Of a stretch of 64,000 bases of DNA, positions 34,713-47,907 are shown one piece after another (the stretch's first letter is position 1; every line of letters begins with the position of its first letter). The notes beneath the pieces are model-generated. The model was not told the DNA's origin, searched no databases, and saw nothing but the letters and a program-made list of their open reading frames with translations. The stretch is taken from positions 106,908-170,907 of the forward strand of contig SKCR01006521.1 of the NCBI GenBank assembly GCA_019454045.1, given 5' to 3'. Source of the DNA: Zanthoxylum bungeanum. Lineage: Eukaryota; Streptophyta; Magnoliopsida; Sapindales; Rutaceae. The position numbers were made by a program, and so were the translations under genes.

Positions 34713-35560
34713 ATGGCTGGAAAGATTAGCGTTAGGGACATAATTATGGGCGAGAATGTCTTTAACGGCTCCAATTTTCCAAATTGGGAAATGAATCTCA
34801 GGATAGTCCTGGGAGCCGAGAAGTTACTCTATGTCATAGAGAGACCTCTCGGGCCTGAGCCCGGACTTGAGAAAATAGTAGAGCATGAGCTTTGGAAGAC
34901 TCATCGTGATGATAACTTTACTGCTTAATCCGTCATGCTTGCTGCAATGACTCCTCAATTTCGTCATCAAAACAAAGGATTGGATCCTTATAACATGATG
35001 TTGAAATTGAAGGATCTTCACATATCTAACCTTAGATCTCAGAAGTACGATTTGCAAAAGAAGCTCTTTCACTCGTGTATGTCTGAGGTTATATTTATCG
35101 AGCACTATGTGTCACAGATGATTGCTGACATCGAACAGCTAGGTCAGCTGGGCATTACCTTTGAGGCCGAGACTTCTATAGATTTGATCTTACAGTCTCT
35201 GCCCGACTGTTGGGGCGGGTTCGTCATGAACTACAATATGATGAACCAAGAAAAGACTTTTGGAGAGTTAATGGAAATGTTGAAAGAGGCAGAGCCAAAG
35301 CTTCTGAGGGGCAAGAAGAGTGAGGCGCATCTTACTTCGACATCCCAAAAGGCCAAGGCTTGGCCGAAGGCTTCTGGGGGTGTGAAGAAGAAAAGGAAAA
35401 GGGCAAGGCTAAATCGTTAAAGTCTTTTGGGAAGACTAAGGACAAATCCCAAGACGTCTGCCTACACTGTGGCAAATGGGGTCACTAGAAGCGTGACTAC
35501 CATGAGTACAATGCGGACTTGAAGGAAGCTAAGGCGGGCAAGGCTCCGACTTCAGGTATG
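34713..35560 (+). pseudogene. Copia2 gag (broken)
   Basis: The start MAGKISVRDIIMGENVFNGS and the NFPNWEMNLRIVL segment are typical of plant copia gag. An in-frame TAA at 34926 interrupts it. A zinc knuckle at about 35457-35500 reads CLHCGKWGH, then a stop in place of Trp, and its last Cys is replaced by Tyr (KRDY). Confidence 0.85.
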
Positions 35561-38500
35561 TTTGTTATTGAAATAAACATGTCCACTACTGGTTTTAAAA
35601 ATTGGATTTTTGATTCTGGATGTGGTACTCACATATGTACTGATGTATAGGATCTGCAGATTAGCAGGATACTGGCTTCAGGTGAGATTGACCTACGAGT
35701 CGGAAACGGGACGAGAGTCACTGTTTTGGCCGTTGGCACCTAAGTTTTGAATCTGCCCTCGGGGCATGTAATTACATTAGGTGACTGTTATTTTGTACCT
35801 AGTTTGACTAGAAACATCATCTCCGTATCTAGTTTAAACCGATGCGGGTATACCTTTGTATTTCGGAACACTAGGTGTTTTGTATATAAAGATGATATTT
35901 TGATATGTACATCAGATGTTAATAATGATATTTATATTTTGAATATAAACGAATCTCAAACATATAACATGACAAACAAAAGGCTGAAATTAAGTAAAAC
36001 AGATGAAACTTATTTGTGGCATTGTCGTCTAGGACACATTAACAAGACTCGTATATCCACTCTTTCGAAGAATGGATACTTGGACGAATTTGATCCTGAT
36101 TCATATGATGTCTGCGAATCTTGTTTGTTAGGTAAAATACCTAAAACACCTTTTAGTGGTAAGGGTGTACGTGCCACCGAGCTGTTAGCCCCCGTTCATA
36201 GTGACGTATACGGGCCCATGTCTAGTCAGGCTAGATGTGAATATGAATACTTCGTAACCTTTATGGATGATGCATCGCGTTAAGATTATATGTATCTTAT
36301 AAAATATAAGTCGGAAACTTTTGAGAAATTCAAAGAGTTTCGACACGAAGTAGAAAAACAGACCGGTAAAAGTATTAAAACATTACGGTCGGACCGTGGT
36401 GGAGAATACTTAAGCAATGAGTTTCAAGATTACTTGAAAGAATATGGTATTCTTTCACAGCGGACTCCTCCCGGAACACCTCAATTGAACAGTGTGTCCG
36501 AACGGAGAAACCGAACTTTGTTAGACATGGTAAGGTCAATGATGAGTCGCACTGAGCTACCAATTTCCTTCTGGGGATATGCATTGAACAATGCAATACT
36601 TATTTTGAATAAGGTTCCGTCAAAGTCTGTTGGACAAACTACATATGAAATATGGACAGGAAAGAAACCGGGTTTCTCATTCCTGAAGATTTGGGGATGC
36701 TGGGCATATGTTAAACATTTGGATGGTACCAAACTAGAACCCAAATCGGATAAGTGCTTATTTGTAGGTTATCCTAGGGAAACCAAAAGATATTACTTTT
36801 ACAACCCACAAGAGAACAAAATATTTGTTGCTCTTCATGCAGTTTTCCTCGAAAAGGAATTCATAGATGCAGTGAAAAGTGGGAGGAAAATAGAACTCGA
36901 TGAAAATCGGAGTGATACTGTTCCTGGCACCGACCCCCTCACGGAACACCAACAGTCCATCAGGGATGTGACAATTCCATAATCTTCTAATATACAAGAA
37001 CCGCGTAGGTCAGAGAGAGTCAGAAAACAACCTGAGAGGTATGGGTTTCTGATCTCACCTCATGTAGACATTAATCTCATTGAGGAAGATGAACCGGCTA
37101 CGTATGAGGAAGCGATACAAGTTATCGACTCCTCTTTATGGCAAGAAGCCATGAAGTCCGAAATGGATTCCATGTATACCAACCAAGTTTGGACACTGGT
37201 TGATGCACCAGAAGGCATTAAGCCTATTGGTTGTAAATGGATCTTCAAGAGGAAGACCTACATGGAAGGCAACATACAAACATACAAAGCTAGGCTTGTA
37301 GCGAAAGGATATCGTCAATGACATGGTGTCGATTACGATGAGACTTTTTAACCTGGTGCCATGATGAAATCCATTCGGATAATGCTTGCTATTGCTGCAT
37401 ATTTTGATTATGAAATATGGCAGATGGACGTCAAAACCGTTTTCCTTAACGGAAATATTTTGGAGGATGGTTATATGCAACAACCTGACGGTTTTGTTGT
37501 GCCAAAACATGCAAACAAGGTTTGCAAGTTAAATTGATCCATTTATGGATTGAAGATCGCAATCTTGTAACCAACGTTTTGATGAGATCATAAAAGAATA
37601 TGGTTTCATTCAAAACGAAGATGATTCTTGTGTATATAAGAAGGTTAGTGGGAGCGCACTGACATTCATTGTCCTATATGTTGATGATGTATTGCTTCTT
37701 GGCAATGACATTCCCATGCTACAATCGGTGAAAGCTTGGCTTTCATTAAAATTCTCCATGAAAGACCTGGGAGAAGCAGCCTTTATTCTGGGAATCAGAA
37801 TCTACCATGATAGATCTAGAAAGCTGCTTGGACTCTCCCAGAGCTCGTACATTGACAAAGTGTTGAAGAGATTCAACATGGATCAGTCCAAGAGAGGATT
37901 GCTTCTGGTGTCACATGGCGTCTCTCTATCTAAGGATATGTGTCCTAAAACTAAAGATGAGAGAGATGCAATGAATCGGATCTCATATGCTTCGGCAGTC
38001 GGATCGATCATGTACGCCATGATATGTACACGACCTGATGTCTCGTATGCTTTGAGCATGTGTACTCGCTATCAGGCCGATCCAGGTGATGGTCACTGGA
38101 TTACTGTAAAGAACATCATTAAGTATCTTAGACGAACTAAGGATGCTTTCTTAGTCTATGGGGATGGAGAACTTGAGGTGACTGGGTTCACCGATGCAAG
38201 TTTCCAAACCGATAAAGACGATTGTAAGTCACAATCGGGGTACATATTTTGTTTGAACAACGGAGCAGTGAGCTAGAAATCTTCCAAGCAAGATACTGTT
38301 ACCGATGCAACAACAGAAGCGGAATATATTGCTGCAGCTGAGGCAGCAAAAGAAGCAGTTTGGATCCGTAAATTCCTGATTGGATTAGGAGTAGTTCCGT
38401 TAGCAGCTGAGCCCGTACCTTTGTATTGTGATAATAACGGGGCTATAGCACAGGCTAAGGAACCGCGGTCTCATCAACGGTCCAAGCATGTACTTCAACG

Positions 38501-38618
38501 TTTCCATTTGATTCTTGAGATCATACATCGTGGCGATGTGAAGATCGAGAAGATCGCATCAGATGACAATATTGCAGATCCGCTTACGAAAGATATCTCT
38601 CAGCAAAAGTTTGAGTGA
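35561..38618 (+). pseudogene. Copia2 pol: protease, integrase, RT, RNase H (broken)
   Basis: Protease has FDSGCGTHIC at about 35608. Integrase has the HHCC region (WHCRLGH ... CESC, about 36015-36125), D (HSDVYGP), D (LRSDRGGEY, about 36390) and E (NSVSERRNRT). RT spans about 37120-37980, with KPIGCKWIFKRK and YVDD at 37677-37688. RNase H spans about 38150-38618, with GFTDASFQTD and YCDNNGAIAQ. Stops occur at about 35648, 35742, 36282, 36980, 37319, 37349, 37537 and 38274, and a frame change near 37560. Several stops are one C-to-T or G-to-A step from a sense codon (for example TAG for TGG), as expected for methylated, silenced copies. Confidence 0.88.
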
Positions 38619-38668
38619 CATGTACATAGTGTAGGTGTTAGATACTTGAGTGACTGGCTATGAGCCAA

Positions 38669-38677
38669 GTGGGAGAT
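38669..38677 (+). other. Copia2 polypurine tract
   Basis: AGTGGGAGA(T) directly before the 3' LTR start at 38678. Confidence 0.75.
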
Positions 38678-40557
38678 TGTTGGACAATTATGACCCATAG
38701 CATCACTATTTGTAAAGAACATGGTGTTTTTGTACAAATTAACTATGTGACAAAGGAAATTTCCATTTTATCATTTTGTAATTGGATTACTTAGATTATT
38801 AATGATAAAAGTCCTTATGGTTAAATCAGATTAATAAGCTATGAGACAGTATTAATCCATGAACGGTTTAATCATTAAATATCCATAGTCGTAGTATTAT
38901 CGAGACTGGACATCGATAATGCGGAATAGACTAGTATTACACTTGTGCGCGTTATGGAAGCTTAACGGCATAGTTCTCATATATTTAAGTATTGGATACT
39001 TATGCAAGTGTGATAAGAGGCTTTGTTAGCCGTTTGACTGGGAACAGCTTCGCTCTGGATAGACCCCTCGGAGTCTCATTGGTATTATGACTATGTGTCT
39101 ATGAGAATCTGAATCAGGGTAGGTATATGTGATCTTTAACCTGATACTTGCATCGCTGATACTTGCGATAATCAGTTTGCTTTGGTATTGGTCATCTGGA
39201 GCTTTAACAGGTTCTGTTTACGCCTATGTTGGGTTTACTGAGAATCGTAATGTATTGGATGTGATGTCAAGATGTGAGTATCACTTCAGTCATATGAAGA
39301 TGATGATCACGCAGAATACGGTACTAGTACTCTTAAATGCTGCAGCTATCGGGATAATATGACTAGGTCATGATTATCCGATTAGAGAGACTAGTTACGC
39401 GAGATCCGATATATGCTTCATACGGGGTAGACACAATGCCAGCCTTAGGCCTAACATGTGACATCCGATACTGGATCGTATTACGCATTACGTTAGTATA
39501 CTACGCCTGATACATATTATATATTCCTCGTTGAATATTTCTGGAGAATTGGGTAGGCGCGGCGCTTTGCTAGAAGCCAACCATGTCTTGTAAATTGATA
39601 AGAACGTGGTACAGGGTACGCACGTGTTTGGATAGTCTGATGACCGTATTTACTGCCAACATATCCAGGAATCTCTTGGGTCGCTTCCCAAAGATTCACC
39701 AATGACATTTGACTCGAACAGAATTAATCTGGGATTAATTATGAGAGAGAAAATTAATCTGGGATTAATTGCGGTAAAAATTTATCTGGGATTAAATTCA
39801 TCAAGAATTTATCTGGGATTAAATTCGTCAAGAATAGAGAACGCGATTAATTTGGAATTAATCGGTAAAATAAATTTAATAGTGAATTTGGATTTTTCTA
39901 TTTAATTTATTTATTTGGGCTAAAATAATATATCAGATATATTAATTGAAATTGGATTTCAATACGAAATTAAAATTGGATTTTAATTCAAGCGAACGAA
40001 TTAATTTGGAATTAATTCGTAAGCGATTATCGCAATAATTTTGCAATGCATAATTATTTAATTAAATTGGATTTAATTATTTAGCGACTGAAAAATCATT
40101 TAATCGGATTAAACGGGCCCAAAGTGTGTTGGGTAAGCCAACTTAAATTTTGAATTTAAAGTGGTGGGACCCACTTTACTCACATCACTTGTCACAAAAG
40201 ATGATGGAAGTGGTTGGCAATATTTATTGAACTCTTTAAAGCACACAACAACCAAGTAAACCATTACTATCCACTCATGTCTCTCAGTACCTCTCTTGGC
40301 CGAATTTCTCTCTACTTGGTGGGGAAAATTTTGCTTCATTTTTTTTTTAATCAAAGCTAGCACTTTGGGAGTCTATTAAGGTGATATGGAAACTCACCCA
40401 AGGGTTTGGAACTCATCACAGAGCTTGGAGCTTCATCATCCAAATAGATTTTTTGAAAATTTTCAACCGATCAATGTAAGTTATTCCGCAAACTCTACTT
40501 GATAATTCACACACAAATCATTGTTTAGAGATCTTGGGCATGTGTAGGACACCAACA
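38678..40557 (+). repeat. Copia2 3' LTR
   Basis: TGTTGGACAATTATG to GGACACCAACA, 1880 bp, followed by the TTACT duplication. Confidence 0.9.
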
Positions 40558-40562
40558 TTACT

Positions 40563-40745
40563 CCCGTGGACGTAGGTGGGAACCACTCTCCGCCGAAGCA
40601 CGTAAACCATTGTCTTTGTGATTATCTGTTTATTTGCTAAGTTTATTTTAGTTCCCTACTAACCAAATAAAGTCATTGTTGAGTGAGGTTTGTTCGAGGG
40701 ATTGATTTCCCAAATTACCCTTCGAACCAAAAACAACCGTCAACA
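40563..40745 (+). repeat. Right half of an older LTR split by copia2
   Basis: CCCGTGGACGTAGG and the GCCGAAGCACGTAAACC segment are typical of plant copia LTR 3' parts. A possible CA end is at 40745. The left half is 22199-22396. Confidence 0.55.
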
Positions 40746-40979
40746 GGTTTTAACACAGTAAATTACTTCAAATTGAACTTTGAAAGAACACAATGGTGTA
40801 TTGGTGTTCACAATCCTCTTCAGTACCCAATTCCATAAGCTAGAAGCACTTTTTCTATTGCTTATACGTTTACTATAAATGCTTAGTTGATGGTTGGCTT
40901 TGATTGCAAAATCATAAATTTTAGAAGGCTCTCTCTTTTATTGGAGGAGAACGGAAAAGGGGTTAAAAGATTAAGGTTG
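40746..40979. other. Spacer, nothing recognised
   Basis: AT-rich sequence with no supported gene or repeat. Confidence 0.5.
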
Positions 40980-41353
40980 GGTAAGAGTGGCAATGAGCTG
41001 GGCTAGGTCCGGGCTTTGATAAGCCCAGTCCGAACCTGATAAGTATTTTTTTGATTCGGGACCAGGAAAAGCCCGGCCTCACTCGGGGTCGGGCTCGGGC
41101 CGGGTTTTATCTAGCCCGATTTTTATTAATAAAAAATTAAATATATTTGTAATTTATTATATAAATATTATATATATATAATTTATTATATATATATAAA
41201 TATAAATATAAATATAAATAATATTTTTTAAGCCCGGGCTTAATATGCTAGGCACGGCTCGGGCCCGAACCCGAGCCGGGCCTCTACTTCGCGGGTCCGA
41301 CTCGGGATTTTTTACCACTGGGCCGGATCAGGCCCGAGCTTTTTTTGTCATCC
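40980..41353. mobile_element. Short TIR transposon (MITE-like), GC-rich ends, TSD TTAAGGTTG
   Basis: Flanked by TTAAGGTTG at 40971-40979 and 41354-41362 (9 bp, exact). The ends form imperfect inverted repeats: GAGTGGCAATGAGCTGGGC against GGATGACAAAAAAAGCTCGG. Inside are many GGGCTCGGGCC-type inverted motifs around an AT core with ATATAAATA repeats (41155-41225). A 9-bp duplication suggests a Mutator-like source. Confidence 0.55.
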
Positions 41354-41362
41354 TTAAGGTTG

Positions 41363-42190
41363 AGTTTGATACAGAATATTGCACTGAAATTATAAATTAG
41401 TTTATAAGTTGTGGAACCAAAGTTAGAATATAAAATAGCGTAAAAAAGTAATCTCATTGTTATTATAATTTTGTGAATATATAAATTAGAGTTAATACTA
41501 TCTTTAATTATGTGTTTGGTGTAACATTTAAACGTTAGCTTATAAAATCACCAAATTCAACACGAAACAGTGTCTAAAAGTTGGCTGGTGGGAAGGAATT
41601 CTTGAGTGGGTTGTATTGCCTACACGAAGGAATAAGTAAAATTTGAAGCCTTATTATTCTTATCTTCTCGTATCATCGTTAAATCTTTCCTTTGTTTCTT
41701 CAAAATCGAGAACCCATTATTATTTCATAATATTTTTATGGTAAAGGATGGCACTGAGGACATCATACAGGCAGTCTGCAGTCGGGTAAAAATTAATACC
41801 CATTATAATAAGAAAATCAAAAAAATCTTTATTTTATCGTTAGAGTACCACGTATTTTAAAAACTCTTATACTCTCCAAAACTGAGTACCACTCTATGGT
41901 TGTGTTAATGTTATATACTTCTGTATGTGGCGTAAGGTTTATTCATTTATATATATATATAATGAGATGTCACGTGTGTTAATGGTATGTTTTGCTTGCT
42001 GACTGACTGATAATTAAAGTTTTAAAATTTGTTTTGTAATGGAGTGATCTGTTATATTGATTGTACTTTAAAATTTGATTCCTTCAGATTCAGAATATAA
42101 TGATCGAAGCAAACATTGCAAGTGGTAAAGTCTTTTCACAAAGTTGGACGCTCTTATTTATATTTGCAATTCAAAACTGACAACGACAAA
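41363..42190. other. Intergenic spacer beyond the SCAMP 3' end
   Basis: AT-rich; a (TA) run lies at 41951-41962. No coding frame is supported. Confidence 0.5.
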
Positions 42191-42403
42191 AGGTCAACAT
42201 AAGATGGATTCATATATAGAAAATCTCAACAAGGCAACGTCTCTAGTAAACATATACAAAACATATTACTTGTAAAAGTTGAAAGAAAGAACAGGTGTGT
42301 AACAATAACTGCCAGGCACAAGTAATCACAACCTCCAAACGCAATTTCCATGGCTAAGCGCATGTACAGCCTAAATCATACATTGTATTCCTCTAGTGTC
42401 GTA

Positions 42404-45400
42404 TTATAGAGCTGCCCTCATAGCTCCTCGTGCAGCCTCGCGCTTCATCTCTGCAGCTTTACCGCTTCCACGGAAATACATGTATACTTGCTGCGCATGA
42501 ACAAGAAACAAGGGTGTTAAAAAAAAAAAAAAAACCAAATGAAAGTAGTGCTTCTGCGAGCGCTGAGTGGCATAAACGAGAAGTGGGTGAAGAGGAATCA
42601 TCGAGGTGCAAAGCAGACCTGAATGACCCAGATGCTGAACAATGATTCAAGGCAGAATAATCCAAATCCGATGAAGTAGAATATCTGTATCACCAAAGAA
42701 ATTACATCTTCAGTGAACATGCAACATTTTGTATATAATAATCATGTTAGTTTAGCAAATCCACATGGTATAGATTTATGCATATAAATTACATCATTTG
42801 CTCTGAAAAGTAAAGTTAGGTTGAAGCATTCTTACCCCGACCAGTGCATGGTCACCCATAACATCCACTGCAGGCAAAATACCCCTATTCCAAGAGTCCA
42901 AAATAGAAAATCATTTGCGATTAATAGAGAAAAATAATTTCAATCCATAAAAAAATTAGCCCTTGACTGTCCCATGAAGTACTACAGGTGATTGCATGTC
43001 TTTGCATCCCCCAACCCAAAAATCAGTCCATTTCTCATTTGTAAAATACAAGAACAGTGGGGGAAAAACAATATCCTTCTTATGCCTGACCATAGGCTTA
43101 GAAAAGAACCATATAATGCTAAGAATAAGTTAGTTATCGTCAAATACAAATTTGCTGCAAAGAACAGTCAAAATTTTAAGAGAAAAAACTTACGTCAGAG
43201 ACTTTCCTTTGAAAAATATAGGAGGAGCAACAGAGGCAAATATGCAAAATCCAATGTGGAGCTGTAGGCAAAATAAACAAAATAAAAGAATAAGAAATCT
43301 GACACTTTTTGGAGTTAAGAAGTAAATTAATGGTAAGAAATAGAAAGAGATTACCAAGTAAAACATGAAAAACCACCCAAACTTCATTGCACTTTCAGTC
43401 CTGCAAGAAAGTTTACAATGAGATAAAAACCAAATAAGAGAGAGAATCCAAATTAAGAGTAAGCTGATCAGCAAAATCACTGTTACTACACGTAGTCTCT
43501 TTTGAGGCTTGAGGAAAACACGTGAATTTTAAGCCTATTTCCACTGATTTCGAACAGACAAACAACAAAATGAACAGTTCTATTACTGACAGGTTTGTTA
43601 AATCTCATCCCAACATTCCAGAAGGCAGACCCAAAGATTCGGCAAATGAATCAGATTGATGTCTTGAACAATCTTAAAGTTAAAGTGTGCAGCCAAAACT
43701 ACTGCAGAAAATCCCAATCATATGATATTAGAAACACAAAATGGAGTGATGTCACTGCCACAAATCCAACTGGGCTCACAGTTGACTCTGCACAGAGTCC
43801 CACATGATCCCAAAGCTTCAGACAAAAAATTTTACATGTGGTTGGGTAACAAATTTCGAGAAGAAACTCTGAATCTTAAGAGGATAAACATTACACAGGT
43901 GTACAAGGTGTCCACAAATATAATCAAAATGAGAGAAAAAAGGAAAACGAAATAATCTATATAAAGCCCACCCAACAACCCCAAAGAAACCATGCTTCCC
44001 CTATCCAAAAAAAAAAAATCTATACATAATCAACTTCTATAGTCGGACAAAAAATTTTATGATTTTTTCAAGCATAAATAAATGAAAAGCCAAGTTGAAG
44101 AAGTAAAAATAAGTACCTGAAAGCCCGATACAGGGGGCGATACCATAGCACATAGGCTCCTGGAACCCCTGCTATGAAGTAAATAACGGCGAGAAACCAA
44201 ATTTTCACACCTACAGGAATAAGTGAGCACAAACCAAAGTAAACAGATCAGAAAATCAGATAAATGATGGAGAACACTCTAGTACTTAGCAAACATGCAA
44301 AGTACATTTGTAAAGTAACCTTCGCCTTTGATCCAAGCTGTGGTAACGGCTATGATGTTCCAGAAAAGACACAGAACCAATCCTGCATGAAATAAGCATG
44401 AACATTATGATGACTATGATGATAGCAGTTATATTTATATCCTCAACAACATAGAACATGTTTTATACCGAGCAAACTGCAACAAGTTTTCTAGAGACAA
44501 AAGCTGGTTTGTCAATATAGCAACGAAAGTAGAATCTACAACTTGTGTATGGGCCTTAAATAGTGTTCTAAAATACGCTAGGCGCTAGTCGGGCGGCGAC
44601 CCAGCGCCTAGCGCCTACAGCACCTAGGCGGGGCCTAGACGGTTAATCGGGAATTGAGAATTTCTATAATTAGGTTTAAGATTTGGTATGATTTGGAGAA
44701 ATCAATCATAGATAAATGTTATTTGAGTAATGACTAATATTTATAAATGATCAATTTGATGAGAAACTAACAAAAATATAAAAAAAATTAGATTTTTGAA
44801 ATTAGGGTTTATGCTCTCAATTGAGATTTTTCAAATTGATGAGTTAGAGAGTTAATTTTATAAAATTAAGGTTAGGGTTAGGATTGGGGTGTGAAATTCG
44901 GCCGGAAAAAGCAATTAATTTCGAATTTTGTGTCGGTCAACAGCGGTTGACCGATGAATTTGCGACGAGCGCCTAGCCCCAACGATTTGGGGCCAGGCGG
45001 GGCGGCCATAGACCGTCAAACCTATACGCGCCGCCTAGGCGGGGCGTTTTAGAACACTGGCCTTAAATGATTAACATATTTTATATACACCTTAAAAGTT
45101 TTTCCATGCACAAAGTACCCTTGAGAATCGTAATTTCAATCCACAAATGCAAGCAAAAAGATAACATACCTAAATATGTTGTGAATGCAACATACTGCAG
45201 CCTTTGTAGATGAATTGGTATTTCATTTGCAATATCATGGTGAATAATGGGGAAAAATGGTGGCCAATTTTTCTCCTCAAGAACAATTCCAGCTGCAAAA
45301 TGAACATTGCAGAACAAGAAGGATAATAAGCCAGCCAGAAAAGAAGTCCTACTGTATTTGACATTTCAGACACAACTTTAAATGTTATGCAAAAAATTAT

Positions 45401-47907
45401 AAAAAAAAAAAAAAAAAAGCAGTTGATCCTAGTTGAATCTTTCATTTAATTTTAATCAGTCACAACAAGAAAATATTTGACTCCTTAAAATACCACAAGG
45501 ACATAAAAGTGGACATTTCAGATATCAAGTGGGAGGAAAATAACCAATACAATCCCCATCAGAAGCCCAAATCCCAAAGCTATTCAAAATAAAGACAGAC
45601 AAATAGAGTTACCTCGTGCTGCAGCTTCTTCTTTCCGTTTTACATCCTGCGAAATAACAAAAAAATGGAGATCATCAAAATTCATGGGTTGTTCTAATTC
45701 AAACAGAATGTGGAAAAAGATTGGCTCTCGATGGCTACAACTAGATGTCGGCCGAGCTCTACTCTAATCTAAAGGTTGAGTACTTTTTAGCTCTCTTTCA
45801 GTAGTGGGAATGCCCTACTATAAATAGTCATCAGCTGTTCCGATCGTGAGAGAAAGGTCAATGCATGAAAGATAGAACTGGCCTTTTTTATATTATTTAA
45901 GCTCTCTGAAATCCTTTAATTGATTGAGATCTCCCCGGGCTCAAACAATCCGTCAAGGCAGGTCTTCTATTCTTTACTTCACCATTCGTTCCAAGCCCCT
46001 GACTTATTAAAAATTAATTCCTGCGGTACTTATTCCAAGACATGGATACCAAGTACCAACCCCACTATTGAGTTAGAACCAGAGATTCTCGAAAGCATTT
46101 TGTTTCTCTATTCTAATAGTGAAGACGCCATCTAGCATAGACAATTGTTCTCCAATATGTTTGGTTTGGCAACTTAATTAGTTAAGTTATACACCCATTT
46201 TGGAAACAACAAAACCAATTTATATGTCCATGACTCCGTCAAATGAGCCTCAATTAATAAATTAACATTCCACCAATGAATCAACACAGACCTGCTCCCG
46301 TCTTCTTAATTCAGCCTCCTTAGCTTGAAGTTCCTTCTCTTTCTTCTTCAAATCCTACATTCAAAATAGACTGCAATTAGAGGAACTGTGATCAAGCTTA
46401 GTGGGAGCAAATATGAGTTCAATATGGAATCAAGTCTTAAGCAGCTTGAGAATTTCGTCCTACCGCAGCCGTATCAAGAGGAATGTCAATTGGCGCATCA
46501 CGTTCAAAGTTGAAACCAGCTGGTTCATGGGGAAGAGGTGAAAGCCTTGAATTTGTTGCAGGTGGAACACTTGCACTATTCTTGAATTTGACAAAATCAC
46601 AGTTAAGAACTCACGTAACAAAAAAGAAAAAGAAGTAGTCATCTGCGAGTGCAAAGATATTTTGAAACCAGATGCAGTTAGGAAGAAGAGCAGGAGAGAT
46701 AATATGAGAAAGAATGACAGAAGAGAAGGCAAAGAAAATCTTGAAATTTTATTCATTCTCAACATGATGACACCGGCAAAATGATAAAATTTATAGAATG
46801 ATCATCACAGAATTAAATTTCATCCTTTCCTACTCATGTTGCTCTTAAGAAAAAAATAAAAAGATATTAAATGTCATTCTAGGGGAAAAATATACATAAC
46901 AATTTACAGAAAAAGTTTAGCTTACTGTTGTAAAAAATCCACCTCCACCAAACCTTGACTGGCCCGAGGTTTTCCCCCTAACAGCTGGGTCCTGCTAGTG
47001 AAAAATGAAATTAAAGAACAGTTAAATCAGTTATTTGTCAGAACATGTTATTAACACTAACAACCAAAAAAATAAAACAATAAAACAATAAATTAATACA
47101 ACTAAAGAATCTATAAATTTACGATATCAGTATTCAGGGATTCAAAAACAATATTACATGTACACTTGTTTTGTTCAAGGTAACCTAGTTGTTTAACTTG
47201 ACCCCTTGTTCAACAAGATAGGTTCTCTCAATTTTAACTAAGGTACTCCACTTGTAATGCAGTGTCCATATCAAGATGAAAAGATCAAGGGGAAAAAAGC
47301 CCCGAAACAATAAAACAATATAAATAAAATAAAATAAAAATCTGCCGTGACAGTTAAGAGCCAAATCTTAAGAAAATTTCAGGTATAATATGACTTTTAC
47401 ATATGGCCCATTTTAGGAACTGCTCCCACAAATTAGAGCAACTCTGGCCACCTCTATTAACAAAAGTACCACTAATTTAAAAACAAAACCAGCAAAACCC
47501 ATTCATCATTAGGAAAAAAAAGCTTTCGAATATCTTCAAATCCTACAGACAAACTAAAATACAAAGAAATCAACAGATCTAATTGAAAACTTATACCTTA
47601 ACAACACTAATAAAAAAAACATCAACTACAGAAGCTAAAAAGTAAAGATTATGAGCATGAGTTTCGCATTTGACTAGAGATTTGACATTTCTACACGAAA
47701 TTCAACATATACAAACTGGATCTAGCCAATTAAATCAAACTAAATCACTTGAATTACTTCATCTATCAACAAAATCAATCAATTAAAAATCCCAAAGAAT
47801 TTCAAAATTTAAAATAAATCACCAACAAAAACTTAAAAAGAAACGCTTACGGCGAAAGGATTAACTTCATCTTCATCGAAGGGATTGCTTTCGTAACGGC
47901 CGGCCAT
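42404..47907 (-). CDS. SCAMP: Secretory carrier-associated membrane protein (SCAMP), 13 coding exons
   Basis: SCAMPs are four-span membrane proteins of the trans-Golgi network, plasma membrane and secretory vesicles. Coding exons: 47851-47907, 46926-46991, 46464-46580, 46292-46354, 45613-45646, 45170-45292, 44320-44382, 44117-44210, 43355-43400, 43194-43261, 42836-42884, 42619-42684, 42404-42490. All introns are GT-AG, phases agree and no stop occurs, giving 310 residues. The start [19 protein letters not shown] holds two NPF motifs that bind EH-domain proteins. Residues 81-113 form a charged coiled coil. Membrane spans lie at about 146-170, 178-200, 211-236 and 256-282. Between spans 2 and 3 is the conserved [10 protein letters not shown] segment. 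The C-terminus ends GAMRAAL. Upstream, on the minus strand, is a pyrimidine-rich 5' UTR. The 3' UTR probably extends to about 42200. Intron 6 carries a MITE. Length fits plant SCAMPs (about 280-310). It is the only intact gene in the window. Confidence 0.96.
44562..45058. mobile_element. Mutator-like MITE in SCAMP intron 6
   Basis: The 497-bp insert begins AGTGTTCTAAAATACGC and ends GGGGCGTTTTAGAACACT, imperfect terminal inverted repeats. It is flanked by an exact 10-bp duplication GGCCTTAAAT (44552-44561 and 45059-45068). Subterminal regions are rich in GCGCCTAGGCG motifs; the core is AT-rich and non-coding. A 9-11-bp duplication points to Mutator-type transposase. Confidence 0.85.

Larger units (their letters stand above)
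22397..40557 (+). mobile_element. Copia2: Ty1/copia element with TSD TTACT, carrying nested Tat2
   Basis: The 5' LTR is 22397-24223 and the 3' LTR 38678-40557. Both flanks are TTACT (22392-22396 and 40558-40562), an exact 5-bp target duplication. Between them are PBS, a long leader, gag and pol in copia order (protease, integrase, RT, RNase H) and a PPT. Tat2 (26140-34405) sits in the leader. Without Tat2 the element is about 9.9 kb. Coding frames are broken by many stops. Confidence 0.92.

Noticed and set aside
42430..43955. Small plus- and minus-strand frames at 42430-42645, 42992-43267 and 43595-43955
   Set aside because: They fall within introns or antisense to SCAMP exons, and the spliced SCAMP reading explains the region.
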